64,000 nt of DNA from positions 310,001-374,000 of the forward strand of contig NZ_CP083373.1 of the NCBI RefSeq assembly GCF_017488845.2. The letters are read 5' to 3'. How positions within the stretch are numbered: the stretch's first letter is position 1; the number at the start of each line of letters is the position of its first letter. The DNA comes from Ensifer canadensis (GTDB lineage: Bacteria > Pseudomonadota > Alphaproteobacteria > Rhizobiales > Rhizobiaceae). A model generated the notes under the pieces. It had not been told where the DNA came from. It did not search any database and saw nothing but the letters and a program-made list of their open reading frames with translations. Positions 9,454 to 18,094 of the stretch are shown in pieces. A program made the translations under genes and the position numbers.

Positions 9454-10628
9454 TGCAGACCTCCTTGATCGGCCGCGTTTGCGGCATTCTGGATGAAGAG
9501 AAGATTGTTGCCGATCGCGCCGTCGGTGCCTTGGGTGGACATGATCGTGGTTTCCGCGTCTGCATCCACGACTACGGCGCAGCGTGGCCAGTCGTCGCGC
9601 GACAACTTCATCTGTTCTAGGATGACCGGATCGCAGCTGTACGGATTGACCTTTGGATCGGACTTCAGGGTTTTGGCTGTCTCCGAGATCTTCGACAGCT
9701 TCATCTGCATTCTGGCCTGAAGCAGCTCGTTGAAGAGCGTGCGTGCCGTGATCAGGTTATTCACCAGTTCGGCATTGAAGGCTCGCGCCTGTGTATTGTC
9801 ATCCCACGCCTCCTGATAGATTTCCGAGGCCCCAGCGGACGCTGAAAGACTATCAATGCGCCGGCCCGCCTCCTGGACGCGTGCCGTGCTTGCATCGATG
9901 CCGAGAACGACGCGACCGACCGCGCCTACTGCCGCGCTATTCGAGCTGCGCGTAGCGCCGGAGCCATAGTCGACATAGGATTTGAACGACGGCGAAGAAA
10001 TGTCCTCGATATTCGAGCCGCCGGCATAGGCGTTGAACCAGGCATGGTTCCGACCGACCTTGCCGGCCCAGTTGCTTTGCTCTGAAGCAGTCGAGCCGTT
10101 GTACCAGGAGGCTACGCAGGCATAGTCGGTGCTGCCGCATTTGTTTACGCCCATGCCGAGATATTTGACGCCGCCCTCGATGTTCTCCTCATTGATTTCG
10201 CGGTCGAAGCCCATACCCTTGCCTGTCTTCTTCGTCAGCTGCATGACGCCCTTCACACCGGTCGGAGAGCCGGAGCACGTCGATATTCCGGACTCGGCGT
10301 GGGCCACCGACAACGCAAGGCCGACAGGGACATTGTGCTTGTTTGCATAGTGCTTGATCAGGTCGACGTTTTTGGCATCCTCGTGCACCGCTTGCGCCGG
10401 TGAGCGGTAGAGACGGCGGTACTTCTCCTTATTTGAGATGTTGCAGTTCGTGATCGTCTGATCCTCGAGTTGGTGGCCTCGTGTCGCCGTGTCCTTCTTC
10501 GAATGCCCTTCATCCTCGGAGCGCTTTTCCTTCATGTCGTTGTCGTTAACAGGAATGTCCGCGATGGCCGCGGGTGCTGGTGCTGTCACCAGTGCAGCGG
10601 AGAGCAGGAGAAGGATCGTTCTACGCAC
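9450..10628 (-). CDS. Lytic transglycosylase fused to a VirB5-like C-terminal region
   Basis: The GTG at 10628 was chosen because GGAGG lies 6 bases before it and the product then starts with a signal peptide (RRTILLLLSAALVTAPAPAAIA); the resulting protein has 392 residues. Residues about 95-215 form a transglycosylase fold: the catalytic glutamate lies in SVAHAESGIST (about residue 112), followed by GVKGVMQLTKKTG, GVKYLGMGVNKCG and CVASWYNGS. From about residue 290 the chain is helical and ends in NELLQARMQMKLSKISETAKTL, closely resembling the end of the adjacent VirB5, then adds a cysteine-containing tail. Murein hydrolysis for pilus passage is likely; the fused tail may tether the enzyme to the pilus assembly site. 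A separate VirB1 is encoded at the head of the operon. Confidence 0.82.
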   Translation of the reverse strand: MRRTILLLLSAALVTAPAPAAIADIPVNDNDMKEKRSEDEGHSKKDTATRGHQLEDQTITNCNISNKEKYRRLYRSPAQAVHEDAKNVDLIKHYANKHNVPVGLALSVAHAESGISTCSGSPTGVKGVMQLTKKTGKGMGFDREINEENIEGGVKYLGMGVNKCGSTDYACVASWYNGSTASEQSNWAGKVGRNHAWFNAYAGGSNIEDISSPSFKSYVDYGSGATRSSNSAAVGAVGRVVLGIDASTARVQEAGRRIDSLSASAGASEIYQEAWDDNTQARAFNAELVNNLITARTLFNELLQARMQMKLSKISETAKTLKSDPKVNPYSCDPVILEQMKLSRDDWPRCAVVVDADAETTIMSTQGTDGAIGNNLLFIQNAANAADQGGLQ

Positions 10629-13032
10629 TGGTCGCCTCCGGGAGGGTCCAGCCACAAAAATGTGGGAGCCAGGCGGCCGGCTCCTCGCCATAGCTCAGGC
10701 GTAGCGTCTGGCATTCGCGTACCGTTTCCGGCCGACCGGACAACACCTTCACCAGATCGGGCATCGCCGACAGGTCGAGCCGAGCGATAATTGAGTCCTG
10801 TGCATGCTTGATCAGGAACGTGCGGCTCGCTTTGTCCGCCTGCTTGACGAAGCTGAACTCCTTATCCGAGAGCCCGAAAGCTCTCCGGTAGCTCTCCTCA
10901 TCGGCGGAGGCGTTGGGAAAGAAGATGTTGGTCATCGTCTGTTCGATGATCGTGTTGCGGAGATCTGAGAGCACCACGTCGGCTGCCGATTGCGTGCCGA
11001 AGCCGACGATGCCGTTCATCTTGCGGATGGTCTTCAGCCAATCCTTGATGAAGCCGGAGAAGACCTCATCATCGAGCAACCGCCAGCCTTCGTCGAGAAA
11101 GATCATCGACGGTCGGCCGTCGAGGATCTCCTGGATGCGGTGGAACATGTAGAGCAAAACTGCCGATCGCGTACGTTTGTCGGAGAGGATCTCCGTCATG
11201 TCGAAGCCGTTCACCGAGCCAGAGAAGTCCAGTTTGTCGGCGGGATTGTTGAACAGCCAGCCCTTGTCACCGGTGGTCCATTCCTTCAACCGGTCGGCGA
11301 GGTCGCCAATGCCAGAGCGCATGCGCCCTCGCATGGCCTCGGCGAGCATATCGAGCCGGCGCTGTTGCCGGTTAAAATCCGTATAGATGCTATCAATCGC
11401 ATCGGAGATGACGGCCATCTCTTCGGCATTGAGCACACGGTCCGAAGGCGTGACCAAATAGGAGACGAGCGTCTTGCCAAAGCTTCGGTTGGCCGGCGTG
11501 TCTTCAAGCTGGAGCGGTGCAAAGCCAGTCGGCTCCCCCGGCGAAAGCCGTTCATAGCGCCCGCCCATGGCACGGACGAAAATCTCGCCGCCGCGGTCCT
11601 TGTCGATGAAGACGCAGCGCGGCCGTGGCTCGACACGCATGCCTTGCGCCAAGAGGAAGGAAAGCGCCACGGTCTTGCCCGATCCGGTCGGGCCGATGAT
11701 GGTGAAGTTGCCGACATCAGCCTCATGAAAATTGAAGAAATAGGCGGTTTGGCTGGTGGTCTCCAACAGCGAGATGGGAACGCCCCAATGGACCTTATGT
11801 GTCTGGCCGGACGGGAAGTTATGCGCGGAGAACAGCCCTGCAAAGTTCACCGACGAGATAAGCCCTTGACGTGCGATATAGGAGAAGTTGGTTGGCAGTT
11901 GCGCCCACCAGGCGGCTTCCTGATTGAGGTCCTCGCGAACGGCGACAACGCCCATGCGCGCAAGTTCGGCGGATACGTCGGCTACGGCACGGTTTAGCCG
12001 CGAGAGATCGCGCTCGAACACCGCAACCGTCATGTGGTGTTTTCCGAACACGACTTCGCCCGAGGCGAGCCGGTCGCGCGCCGTCTCGATGTCGTCTTCG
12101 ACCACCGTGCCGCCATCGTCGGAGTTTGCGATCTGCCTGCTGATCGTCACGATCGCCTCCGTGACGGTTGTCCGATCTTCCGGCGCGAAAGAATGGGTAA
12201 CGATGAATTCGTAAGGCAGGCGCAGCAATCCGTCGAGCTGGCCGGGCGTCGTCATCGGCGGATATTCCTTGATCGACACCATCGCCGCTACCTTGGAGGT
12301 CGAGCCATCCGCCGACCAGATTTCTGTTGCCTTGCGGCCGAACATGATCCGACCGGTCCCGATATAGTCGGCAAGCGACATGCGAGGCAGCGGCATCGTC
12401 CGCTCGTCGCCGGCGGCGAGGATCTTGGCGAAAAACTCGGCTGGCTCGGAATAAATACCGCCGTCACGGGTAACGCAGGAAAGAATTTCCGGGCGATAGG
12501 AGCGAAAGTCGCCGACGATACCAGAGACCATGTCGTTTAGGTCGCGCAACGCCTCGCTGCTGGCTTCGACCTCATTGTCAGCCATGCGGAAGACGTCGAA
12601 CATGCGGTCGACCTTGCCGGCGCGCCCGGTCATAGGCCGTCGGATGACCGTGAGGTAAAGCTCATTGACGAACATCGTCCGGTGCTTCAGCCCGTCCATG
12701 TAGCGGGCGTTCAGCTCGTCGGCGAAGGGATTATCGAAATCGCCGTCGATTGCTGGCACGATCTGACGACGGATGATAGTGGCGTAAAGGGCAAAACGCG
12801 ACGATCCGAGCGACCGAACTGTCATGTTGCGGTTGGCCAGGCGCGCATTGATCTCCGCCTGATCCATCGTTTGGTATGGGAGGCCGGATAACCGGATTAC
12901 CTGCAGAAACAGGCCGGATTTGGTGACGATCGTCGCTTCATCGACATGGCGGAGATACGGGACATGCGTGCCGATCCCCATGTCGCGGGCGCGTTCGCGC
13001 CCGAACTTCAAGTCGCGATTGACAATGTTCAT
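10621..13032 (-). CDS. virB4: VirB4 ATPase
   Basis: The largest T4SS energiser, which drives pilin extraction and substrate transfer. The ATG at 13032 (MNIVNRDLKFGRERARD) overlaps the virB3 stop and has GGGGAG upstream; a longer frame to 13134 runs into virB3. At 803 residues it has the usual CagE/TrbE N-terminal domain and a RecA-like C-terminal domain with Walker A IIGPTGSGKTVALSFLL, Walker B MIFLDEGWRLL and the downstream IVGFGTQSAADV motif. Its stop overlaps the ribosome-binding region of the transglycosylase fusion gene. Confidence 0.95.
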   Translation of the reverse strand: MNIVNRDLKFGRERARDMGIGTHVPYLRHVDEATIVTKSGLFLQVIRLSGLPYQTMDQAEINARLANRNMTVRSLGSSRFALYATIIRRQIVPAIDGDFDNPFADELNARYMDGLKHRTMFVNELYLTVIRRPMTGRAGKVDRMFDVFRMADNEVEASSEALRDLNDMVSGIVGDFRSYRPEILSCVTRDGGIYSEPAEFFAKILAAGDERTMPLPRMSLADYIGTGRIMFGRKATEIWSADGSTSKVAAMVSIKEYPPMTTPGQLDGLLRLPYEFIVTHSFAPEDRTTVTEAIVTISRQIANSDDGGTVVEDDIETARDRLASGEVVFGKHHMTVAVFERDLSRLNRAVADVSAELARMGVVAVREDLNQEAAWWAQLPTNFSYIARQGLISSVNFAGLFSAHNFPSGQTHKVHWGVPISLLETTSQTAYFFNFHEADVGNFTIIGPTGSGKTVALSFLLAQGMRVEPRPRCVFIDKDRGGEIFVRAMGGRYERLSPGEPTGFAPLQLEDTPANRSFGKTLVSYLVTPSDRVLNAEEMAVISDAIDSIYTDFNRQQRRLDMLAEAMRGRMRSGIGDLADRLKEWTTGDKGWLFNNPADKLDFSGSVNGFDMTEILSDKRTRSAVLLYMFHRIQEILDGRPSMIFLDEGWRLLDDEVFSGFIKDWLKTIRKMNGIVGFGTQSAADVVLSDLRNTIIEQTMTNIFFPNASADEESYRRAFGLSDKEFSFVKQADKASRTFLIKHAQDSIIARLDLSAMPDLVKVLSGRPETVRECQTLRLSYGEEPAAWLPHFCGWTLPEATSA

Positions 13033-13319
13033 GGGGCGTAGCTCCCCGCTTTCCAGAAGTGCCTGTTGCGGATCGCTCTGCGCATCGACAGGAACACCTG
13101 CACGACCCGGACGATGTGGATATCCCGCTGGCATAGGTAGAGCGCGACGAAGTGGATCGGCAGGACGACCAGCGGCGCCAGGAAATTCGATGATGCGATG
13201 AAGATGACGATCCCGAAGATGCCGTTCACCACGAACACGATGATATCCACCCCGAAATACATTGGAGGCCTCGTCAGCGGCAGGATGAGCGGTTCGACAT
13301 CGGGAGCATCGTCTTGCAT
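13029..13319 (-). CDS. virB3: VirB3 inner-membrane protein
   Basis: Encodes 96 residues with two close hydrophobic segments (VDIIVFVVNGIFGIVIFIA and FLAPLVVLPIHFVALYLC) and a basic tail, the usual VirB3 pattern, including the conserved LTRPPMYFGV entry. It functions with VirB4 at the inner membrane. It overlaps virB4 by four bases and starts one base after virB2 ends. Confidence 0.92.
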   Translation of the reverse strand: MQDDAPDVEPLILPLTRPPMYFGVDIIVFVVNGIFGIVIFIASSNFLAPLVVLPIHFVALYLCQRDIHIVRVVQVFLSMRRAIRNRHFWKAGSYAP

Positions 13320-13320
13320 A

Positions 13321-13644
13321 TCAGAGGCCCGCCGAGGACTTCATAGCGTCGACCAGCTCGGCCGCACCGAAAATGATCGCAATGCCGATGATGATCGAAA
13401 TTGCAACCTGCCAGGCCATGCGTCCAGAGAGGAACAGAAAGCCGAGAAAGCACACTGCGATGATCATGAAAGATCGCGCGACGTTGCCCTGCAGGACACC
13501 GACGAACCAGTCAAGAATGCCTTCGATCGGGGCCGCAGATTGCGCATAGGCGAATTCCGGCACCAACGCGGCGGGCGTCGCCAGCAGCGCTAGTGACAGA
13601 ATAACTTTGCTTCTCGATCGCTGCATCATGGGAAGAATGTTCAT
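13321..13644 (-). CDS. virB2: VirB2 major pilin
   Basis: Encodes 107 residues. The ATG at 13644 has AAGGA 7 bases upstream. The N-terminus is a long signal peptide (ILSLALLATPAALVPEFAYA) followed by a short pilin with two hydrophobic helices (SFMIIAVCFLGFLFLSG and VAISIIIGIAIIFGAAEL) and a small polar loop (RMAW), as expected for VirB2/TrbC pilins. It lies between virB1 and virB3. Confidence 0.92.
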   Translation of the reverse strand: MNILPMMQRSRSKVILSLALLATPAALVPEFAYAQSAAPIEGILDWFVGVLQGNVARSFMIIAVCFLGFLFLSGRMAWQVAISIIIGIAIIFGAAELVDAMKSSAGL

Positions 13645-13693
13645 TCGAATGTCCTTCGTATTTTTGGGAGGATGGAAGTCGGGGTGAGCGTCG

Positions 13694-14302
13694 TTACTCC
13701 GCAGTCCACACGTGTTCCTCGCGCCATGGGGAGGGCGCCAATGCGACCGTCTCTTGTCGGTGCGCGCTACCGCTGCGCTTTTCCAGGGCCGCTGTTGCCT
13801 TTGCATTCAGCTTCCACCGGTTCATCACCTTGACAATGTACTGGGCGGTTTCATTGAATTCGGGGACGCCACCCTTCTGGTAAACCCGCTCTGCACCGGC
13901 ATTGTAGGCGGCGAGCATCAGCAGCGGATCTTCGAACTCCCCGTAGAGTTTCTTGAGATAACGCACGCCGCCGCGGATATTGGATCGAGGATCGCAGCGA
14001 TCGGTTACGCCGTAGTCGGACGCGGTTTCCGGCATCAGCTGCATGACACCGATAGCGCCCGCGTCGGAGACCTGATGTTTGCCGCCGGCGCTCTCAACGT
14101 CGACCACGGCGAGGGCCAGATCCGGATCTAGCTCCTCCTCGGTGGCAATCGTCCTCACCATCTCCAGAACGTCGGTAGTGTCGACCGCTTCACAAGCATT
14201 CGCCGTTACGGTCGACGCGGAGATGAGGAGAGGAAGCAGGGTAATTTTCAAATTCTTGGCCCCAGGTTGAACACCGGCGAATAAACTATAATTAATTCGC
14301 AA
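13694..14302 (-). CDS. virB1: VirB1 lytic transglycosylase
   Basis: First gene of the virB operon. It contains a SLT domain with the catalytic glutamate in LALAVVDVESAGGKH, then GAIGVMQLMPETASDYGV, GVRYLKKLYGEF and LAAYNAGAERVYQ. It opens the cell wall for pilus assembly. The open frame begins at a TTG at 14302, inside the AT-rich operator at 14281-14300, which is unlikely; an internal TTG at 14251 gives LKITLLPLLISASTVTANA, a better signal peptide, and is the probable start. The C-terminal 45 residues are basic and lack known motifs. Confidence 0.88.
   Translation of the reverse strand: MRINYSLFAGVQPGAKNLKITLLPLLISASTVTANACEAVDTTDVLEMVRTIATEEELDPDLALAVVDVESAGGKHQVSDAGAIGVMQLMPETASDYGVTDRCDPRSNIRGGVRYLKKLYGEFEDPLLMLAAYNAGAERVYQKGGVPEFNETAQYIVKVMNRWKLNAKATAALEKRSGSAHRQETVALAPSPWREEHVWTAE
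14281..14300. promoter_or_regulatory. Transfer-box site 2 (virB1 / divergent secreted gene)
   Basis: Reads ATAAACTATAATTAATTCGC, with core TAAACTATAATTAA. It sits between virB1 (minus) and the secreted-protein gene starting at 14332 (plus), so a protein bound here could control both. It shares its core with six other sites in the window. Confidence 0.65.
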
Positions 14303-14331
14303 TAGATTCCTCTGTCAACCTGGAAATGGCC

Positions 14332-14958
14332 ATGCATACGCGCATAAAGCAACTCAAGGTTATCAGCCTTGCCGTCACGCTTCTTTCCGTAAGCGCGACA
14401 CTCTTGAGGGCGGACGGTGAGGATCCCTATGCGGAGCCGTCCCCGAATTACCTTCGCCAGTTCGTACAGGAAGGGATGAAGATGTTCGTGCTGGAGCGCT
14501 TCGACGCCGAGGGCAAGCTTGTGGCGCGTTCCATGGAAAAAGTGGACGGCAAGGTCGGGATCGACGGCCCGGTCAAGCGAACGATAGGGGGCCGCGAGAT
14601 CAGCCTACGGGGCCTGAACGCCTGCCCGTCAGAAAAAGTTCTCTATAATCGTGTGCAGACATGGAGCTGTGTCGATGCCGCGCGCGATTACGCCAAGGCT
14701 GTCTACAACGGGCGCGCCAGCGTCATCCTATGCAAGACCCTGCTGCTATCGCCGCCGGAGGGAGAAACAATACCAGCATCATGTTTCCTGCTCGTTGGCG
14801 GCAAGGGCGAGCCTTTCCGGACAGTGAACGACGATGACAGCATGGTCTTCCTTGGCCTGGCTGCAATCGGACGAACGCAAGATGGTCGTTCCCGGCGTCC
14901 TGACCTTGAAGAATCGCAATCTCTTTCCCAGTCCATGGGGTTTCGCAATGCGGACTAA
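14332..14958 (+). CDS. Secreted protein of unknown function, divergent from virB1
   Basis: Encodes about 208 residues beginning MHTRIKQLKVISLAVTLLSVSATLLRA, a signal peptide. The ATG at 14332 fits the GGAA six bases before it; an in-frame ATG at 14326 sits too close. The mature part has YLRQFVQEGMKMFVLERFDAEG, then four cysteines (LNACPSEK, WSCVDAA, VILCKTL, ASCFLLVG) suggesting disulfides. The last 30 or so residues look less protein-like (GRTQDGRSRRPDLEESQ), so a frameshift near 14860 is possible. It shares the operator region with virB1, hence a transfer-related role is plausible. No family recognised. Confidence 0.65.
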   Translation: MHTRIKQLKVISLAVTLLSVSATLLRADGEDPYAEPSPNYLRQFVQEGMKMFVLERFDAEGKLVARSMEKVDGKVGIDGPVKRTIGGREISLRGLNACPSEKVLYNRVQTWSCVDAARDYAKAVYNGRASVILCKTLLLSPPEGETIPASCFLLVGGKGEPFRTVNDDDSMVFLGLAAIGRTQDGRSRRPDLEESQSLSQSMGFRNAD

Positions 14959-15048
14959 TCTTTTGCTTCTTATCGCTGTCAGTGAACAGCGGCTTCTGCT
15001 CAGGAGAAAACCACCGCGTTTGCTTCGGGCGCGAGTTTCGAGCAGTCC

Positions 15049-15279
15049 TTACAAGGTTTCTGAACCGCCTGCAATAAGCCTGCAAAGGTCGACCTCAAGC
15101 GCCTCGCAGATGACCGCAATTTCCCGAATGGTCAGATTTTTCCAGTCGCCCATCTGAATGAGTTCGAATCTGTTTTCGGCAACTCCAGTCAGCAGTGCGA
15201 GCTTGCGGGGACTCGTTCCTTTCTCCACCATTTGCTGTGCCAAGTGAGATACAATGTCTGCTGGACTCTCGATTGGCAT
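15049..15279 (-). CDS. Small helix-turn-helix regulator
   Basis: Encodes 76 residues, nearly all of it a Cro/XRE-like DNA-binding fold: SPRKLALLTGVAENRFELIQM (helix 2, turn, helix 3) followed by REIAVICEALEVDLCRLIAG. GGGAGG lies 6 bases before the ATG. A perfect 16-base palindrome of the transfer-box type lies about 100 bases upstream (15381-15396), which suggests autoregulation or regulation by its paralogue at 27591-27857. It is one of two candidates for the protein that reads the box. Confidence 0.7.
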   Translation of the reverse strand: MPIESPADIVSHLAQQMVEKGTSPRKLALLTGVAENRFELIQMGDWKNLTIREIAVICEALEVDLCRLIAGGSETL

Positions 15280-15380
15280 CGCGGCCTCCCATTTTACGCT
15301 TACAACACCGCCAAGGACGAGCTCAATTATTAGATGCAGGTCCTCGGCGGTTCACGAAGCAAACTATTACGCATGGTGAT

Positions 15381-15396
15381 GTAAATTATAATTTAC
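15381..15396. promoter_or_regulatory. Transfer-box site 3 (perfect palindrome)
   Basis: GTAAATTATAATTTAC is a perfect 16-base palindrome in the intergenic region between the small HTH gene (minus) and the end of the methyltransferase gene. It is the most symmetrical of the seven copies and defines the half-site. Confidence 0.7.
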
Positions 15397-15437
15397 GTCC
15401 GTGCGGTTTCGCGTCACGCTGCTAGACGAGATGCCTG

Positions 15438-16433
15438 CTATGTCCTGCGATCATCAGCCCAAGTCGCCAGTTCGGTGTAGGGTTCAGGATCGTAGACGTA
15501 TTCGGCGGGGATTGCGGGCTGCGCCATCAATGAAAGATAGCGCCGGAGGTTTTCCTTGCTGTTGCTAGCGGCCAGCCCGTAGAAGTTCCCGCTATTCCAC
15601 GTGATGACGCAATGCCTGAAATGAGCGTATACCGCTGCTGCCATCTCGGCTAACGTAACCTCGCTGTGGTGCATTGTCGCCAGCACCAGCTTGGACTTAC
15701 GCTCTATTTCCTCGGCCCCGAAGTACCGGGACTTGAATCCGTAGTCCTTTTGAAACTCCCGCAACTGATACTCCCGGAGATCCGCCGCGCGGAATTTCTC
15801 CACGAAGAGCAGAATCCCATCTTCCTTGAGATGCTGCGCGACGAACGCGATCTGCTGACTTCGGTTGGGTGAGTACATTTGGAATGTCGTATCTTCTAGG
15901 ATGATATCGAAACCGCCAGTGAACGGCTCAAGGTGGATTTCGGAATGGAGATGTTCTTTCGTCAATCGATGAAAGGGGCCGAGAAAGAAACTGGCGTGCG
16001 GCGGCTCGCCAAAAGCCAGGAAGCACTTGTAGTTTTCCTCGTTAGGGCTGCAGGACAAAGACTGGATCTTGCCTCGGCTCATCTCGGAAAGCGTGCGCGC
16101 CATCGTCCCTTCGGCGGTGCCGAGGCTATAAAGCAGAACCTTGGTCGTGCTCAGTTGGTTGTAGCGCAGGACCGCATGGGCCATACGGAATTCTTCCTCG
16201 ACACGATAGGGAATGCTGCCGCGATAATGCTGATCGAAGAAGCCCTGGCGGCGCGAATGCAATTCGACGAGCCGATGCAACAACGGGTCGTCGGGCAGGA
16301 GGCGCGCATCCACGGTCGGTTTGCGAACTGGTGCGCCACCATTGCCGGCGGCTGTCTCGGCGAAGAAACCGGCTAGATGATTCAAACGCGGGGCACGGTC
16401 GCATTCGGTGAAAAACTCTTTAAAATTTTGCAT
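15438..16433 (-). CDS. CmoA-like SAM-dependent methyltransferase family protein
   Basis: Encodes 331 residues from the ATG at 16433 (MQNFKEFFTECDRAP), which has AGGTG seven bases upstream. The middle has a Rossmann SAM-binding motif (VLLYSLGTAEGTMARTL), and the segment QMYSPNRSQQIAFVAQHLKEDGILLFVEKF resembles the motif of CmoA (tRNA carboxy-SAM synthase), as does the later YFGAEEIERK region and the WNSGNFYGLAA end. It is longer than CmoA (about 245 residues), with an extra N-terminal part of some 90 residues. It may make carboxy-SAM or methylate a small molecule; the substrate is unknown. It lies alone between the T4SS and the accessory zone, convergent with nothing obvious. Confidence 0.6.
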   Translation of the reverse strand: MQNFKEFFTECDRAPRLNHLAGFFAETAAGNGGAPVRKPTVDARLLPDDPLLHRLVELHSRRQGFFDQHYRGSIPYRVEEEFRMAHAVLRYNQLSTTKVLLYSLGTAEGTMARTLSEMSRGKIQSLSCSPNEENYKCFLAFGEPPHASFFLGPFHRLTKEHLHSEIHLEPFTGGFDIILEDTTFQMYSPNRSQQIAFVAQHLKEDGILLFVEKFRAADLREYQLREFQKDYGFKSRYFGAEEIERKSKLVLATMHHSEVTLAEMAAAVYAHFRHCVITWNSGNFYGLAASNSKENLRRYLSLMAQPAIPAEYVYDPEPYTELATWADDRRT

Positions 16434-16648
16434 CGCAATACACCTAAGCAGATAACCAGAGGGGCGACGCTGCCAGCTGCAACGGCAGTGGCGCACAAAT
16501 TTCATGCGCTTAGATTTGCCTTTCCGCGGGCGGCGCCTTATTCCAGGGGTAATGCCGGTTTCGGCAACGCGCTTTCATGCGTGCCACTTTTGCACGAAAG
16601 TGCCACGATCACAACTGCGGGTTATCCAGAGTTGTTCGGCAGCTGATT

Positions 16649-17110
16649 CTATGATCCGGGTGTTTTGAAACGAATATTGAGGGATTGCTTCTCTTGACGG
16701 AGACGTTTGGCTTCCAGCCTGATGAGGTTCGCCGTTCTAATCACAAGACGGTCGTACACCAGCACATGGATTCCCGCGTAGGTGCTGAATGCCATTGACC
16801 CGATCAGGACAGCCCGCAGCCGGAACAATCCGGCGTCAGCGAGGGCTTTCGTGACGTCGCCCGCGAATGGATCGGGACCGGGGAGGCCAGCACGAGCGTG
16901 CTAACCATGCGCCTCCGTTCCCGGATGTTGCCCTTGATCTCCTTATGGGCCTTCACCCGTTCCGTGATCGCTTCATCGGAGTGGGGGCCGACATAGCTTC
17001 GCTTGTCCTTGCCCTCTGGGGTAGGGAGATCGAAATACCAGTAATCACGATCCTTCACGGTTAGGGTCACGAACCATCCCTCCAGGGAGAAGTCCGCCGC
17101 GAATCGTGGT
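16649..17110 (-). pseudogene. GSU2403-family nucleotidyltransferase-fold gene, broken
   Basis: The frame beginning DFSLEGWFVTLTVKDRDYWYF and continuing through KDKRSYVGPHSDEAITERV and RERRRMVSTLVLA is the N-terminal part of the GSU2403 nucleotidyltransferase-fold family. At about 16890 the reading shifts by one base: the continuation GLPGPDPFAGDVTKALADAG and RLRAVLIGSMAFSTYAG is in another frame. After AGI the catalytic part is missing and an unrelated Arg/Lys-rich tail ends at the TAG at 16649. Both a frameshift and a large deletion are therefore visible, and the gene is dead. Confidence 0.7.
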
Positions 17111-17357
17111 CGACGGCATCGACGGGCGGACGCATCATCTTGGCGGTATCGATTCGGCGCGACGCGCTACCTGACGGCGCGGACAAGGAAACGGCCCGGA
17201 TCGAATGGCAGTATGCCGGCGAGTTCCGGCGCTATCATCCGTTGATCGCAACCATAGCCGCCCAGCTCGGATCATGCCCGAGCAGCTCGAAACCATGGGG
17301 CGCGAGGCGCATAGCCTGTGATGGGCAATCGCGTCGTGCCTGCCAAGAGCCTTAAAT
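17111..17357. other. Stretch with gene debris
   Basis: No intact gene is supported. A VDGIDGRTHH-like string on the plus strand near 17110 recalls the DUF3363 part of some relaxases, but stop codons interrupt it after about 20 residues, so it is at most a relic. Confidence 0.3.
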
Positions 17358-17594
17358 CTAGAACTCTAAGCCGTCGAACTCCGGCAGTTTGCCCGGAATG
17401 TTAGCGGCGACGCTGACGAGCGTAAGGGGCTCGACGCTGTAGGTGGCGTAGCAACGAACCTGTGAAACCTCAACTTGAAGTCCAGTTTTCGCGGCGAACT
17501 TCACGGCAGCGTTAAACTCGCGCATCGCCTTAACCAGCCGTTCCTTGGCGCCGCGCTGATCGCGAGTTAGCGGAAATTCCAGGATGTTTGCCAT
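17358..17594 (-). CDS. Small hypothetical protein
   Basis: Encodes 78 residues (MANILEFPLTRDQRGAKERL...), mixed helix and strand, no membrane segment and no recognised domain. A GAGAGAAG stretch precedes the ATG. It stands alone, with the next plus-strand gene starting 250 bases away. Codon use looks like that of its neighbours, and the product is conserved-looking rather than random, but no function can be proposed. Confidence 0.5.
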   Translation of the reverse strand: MANILEFPLTRDQRGAKERLVKAMREFNAAVKFAAKTGLQVEVSQVRCYATYSVEPLTLVSVAANIPGKLPEFDGLEF

Positions 17595-17850
17595 TCGCTT
17601 CTCTCGCCTTCGTCCTCAGATCGCTCGCGTCATCACCTGAGCTGCGACTGATGCCAGTAAGGCCGCCAGTGCGACGGCCGTTCCAAATCACACAATCTTC
17701 ATCCGGCGCCTGGGCGCGTCATCCCAATCATGCCCCATCCGCCCCGCTCCAACTGTTCCTGCCGTTGCGGTGATGATCAACCGTCTATGGCTCATTGAAA
17801 CATCGCAGGTCCCTACGCGTTTACCACGAGATAGAGAATTGAGGTCTCAA

Positions 17851-18057
17851 ATGTCGATCCACATGAGAGATATCGGCGAGGCGGTGTTCGGATTGTTCCA
17901 TTGGCATGCTGCTGAAGTAGAGCCCGGCCTAACCGACGATCAGCGGTTGCTCATTGCGGCCTATCGATCCGGTCAGGTGCCGGAGGCCGCTTGGCAGGAG
18001 CACTTGGAACACGATCCGGTGCTCGCACAATATTGGCGGACAAATCCGAGGCATTGA
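17851..18057 (+). CDS. Small hypothetical protein
   Basis: Encodes 68 residues from the ATG at 17851 (MSIHMRDIGEAVFGLFHWHA), which has GAGG six bases upstream; the open frame extends further but lacks a ribosome site. The middle and end (DQRLLIAAYRSGQVPEAAWQEHLEHDPVLAQYW) form an acidic helical protein. No domain recognised. Proteins of this look are common on rhizobial accessory replicons. Confidence 0.5.
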   Translation: MSIHMRDIGEAVFGLFHWHAAEVEPGLTDDQRLLIAAYRSGQVPEAAWQEHLEHDPVLAQYWRTNPRH

Positions 18058-18094
18058 ACCTGGATTGCACTCCGCGGGGTTCTGCTGGCTCTAA

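Noticed and set aside
16570..16610. GTGCCACTTTTGCACGAAAG-type repeat upstream of the methyltransferase gene
   Set aside because: Two copies of GTGCCAC and a short inverted repeat are present but are too short and isolated to call a regulatory site.
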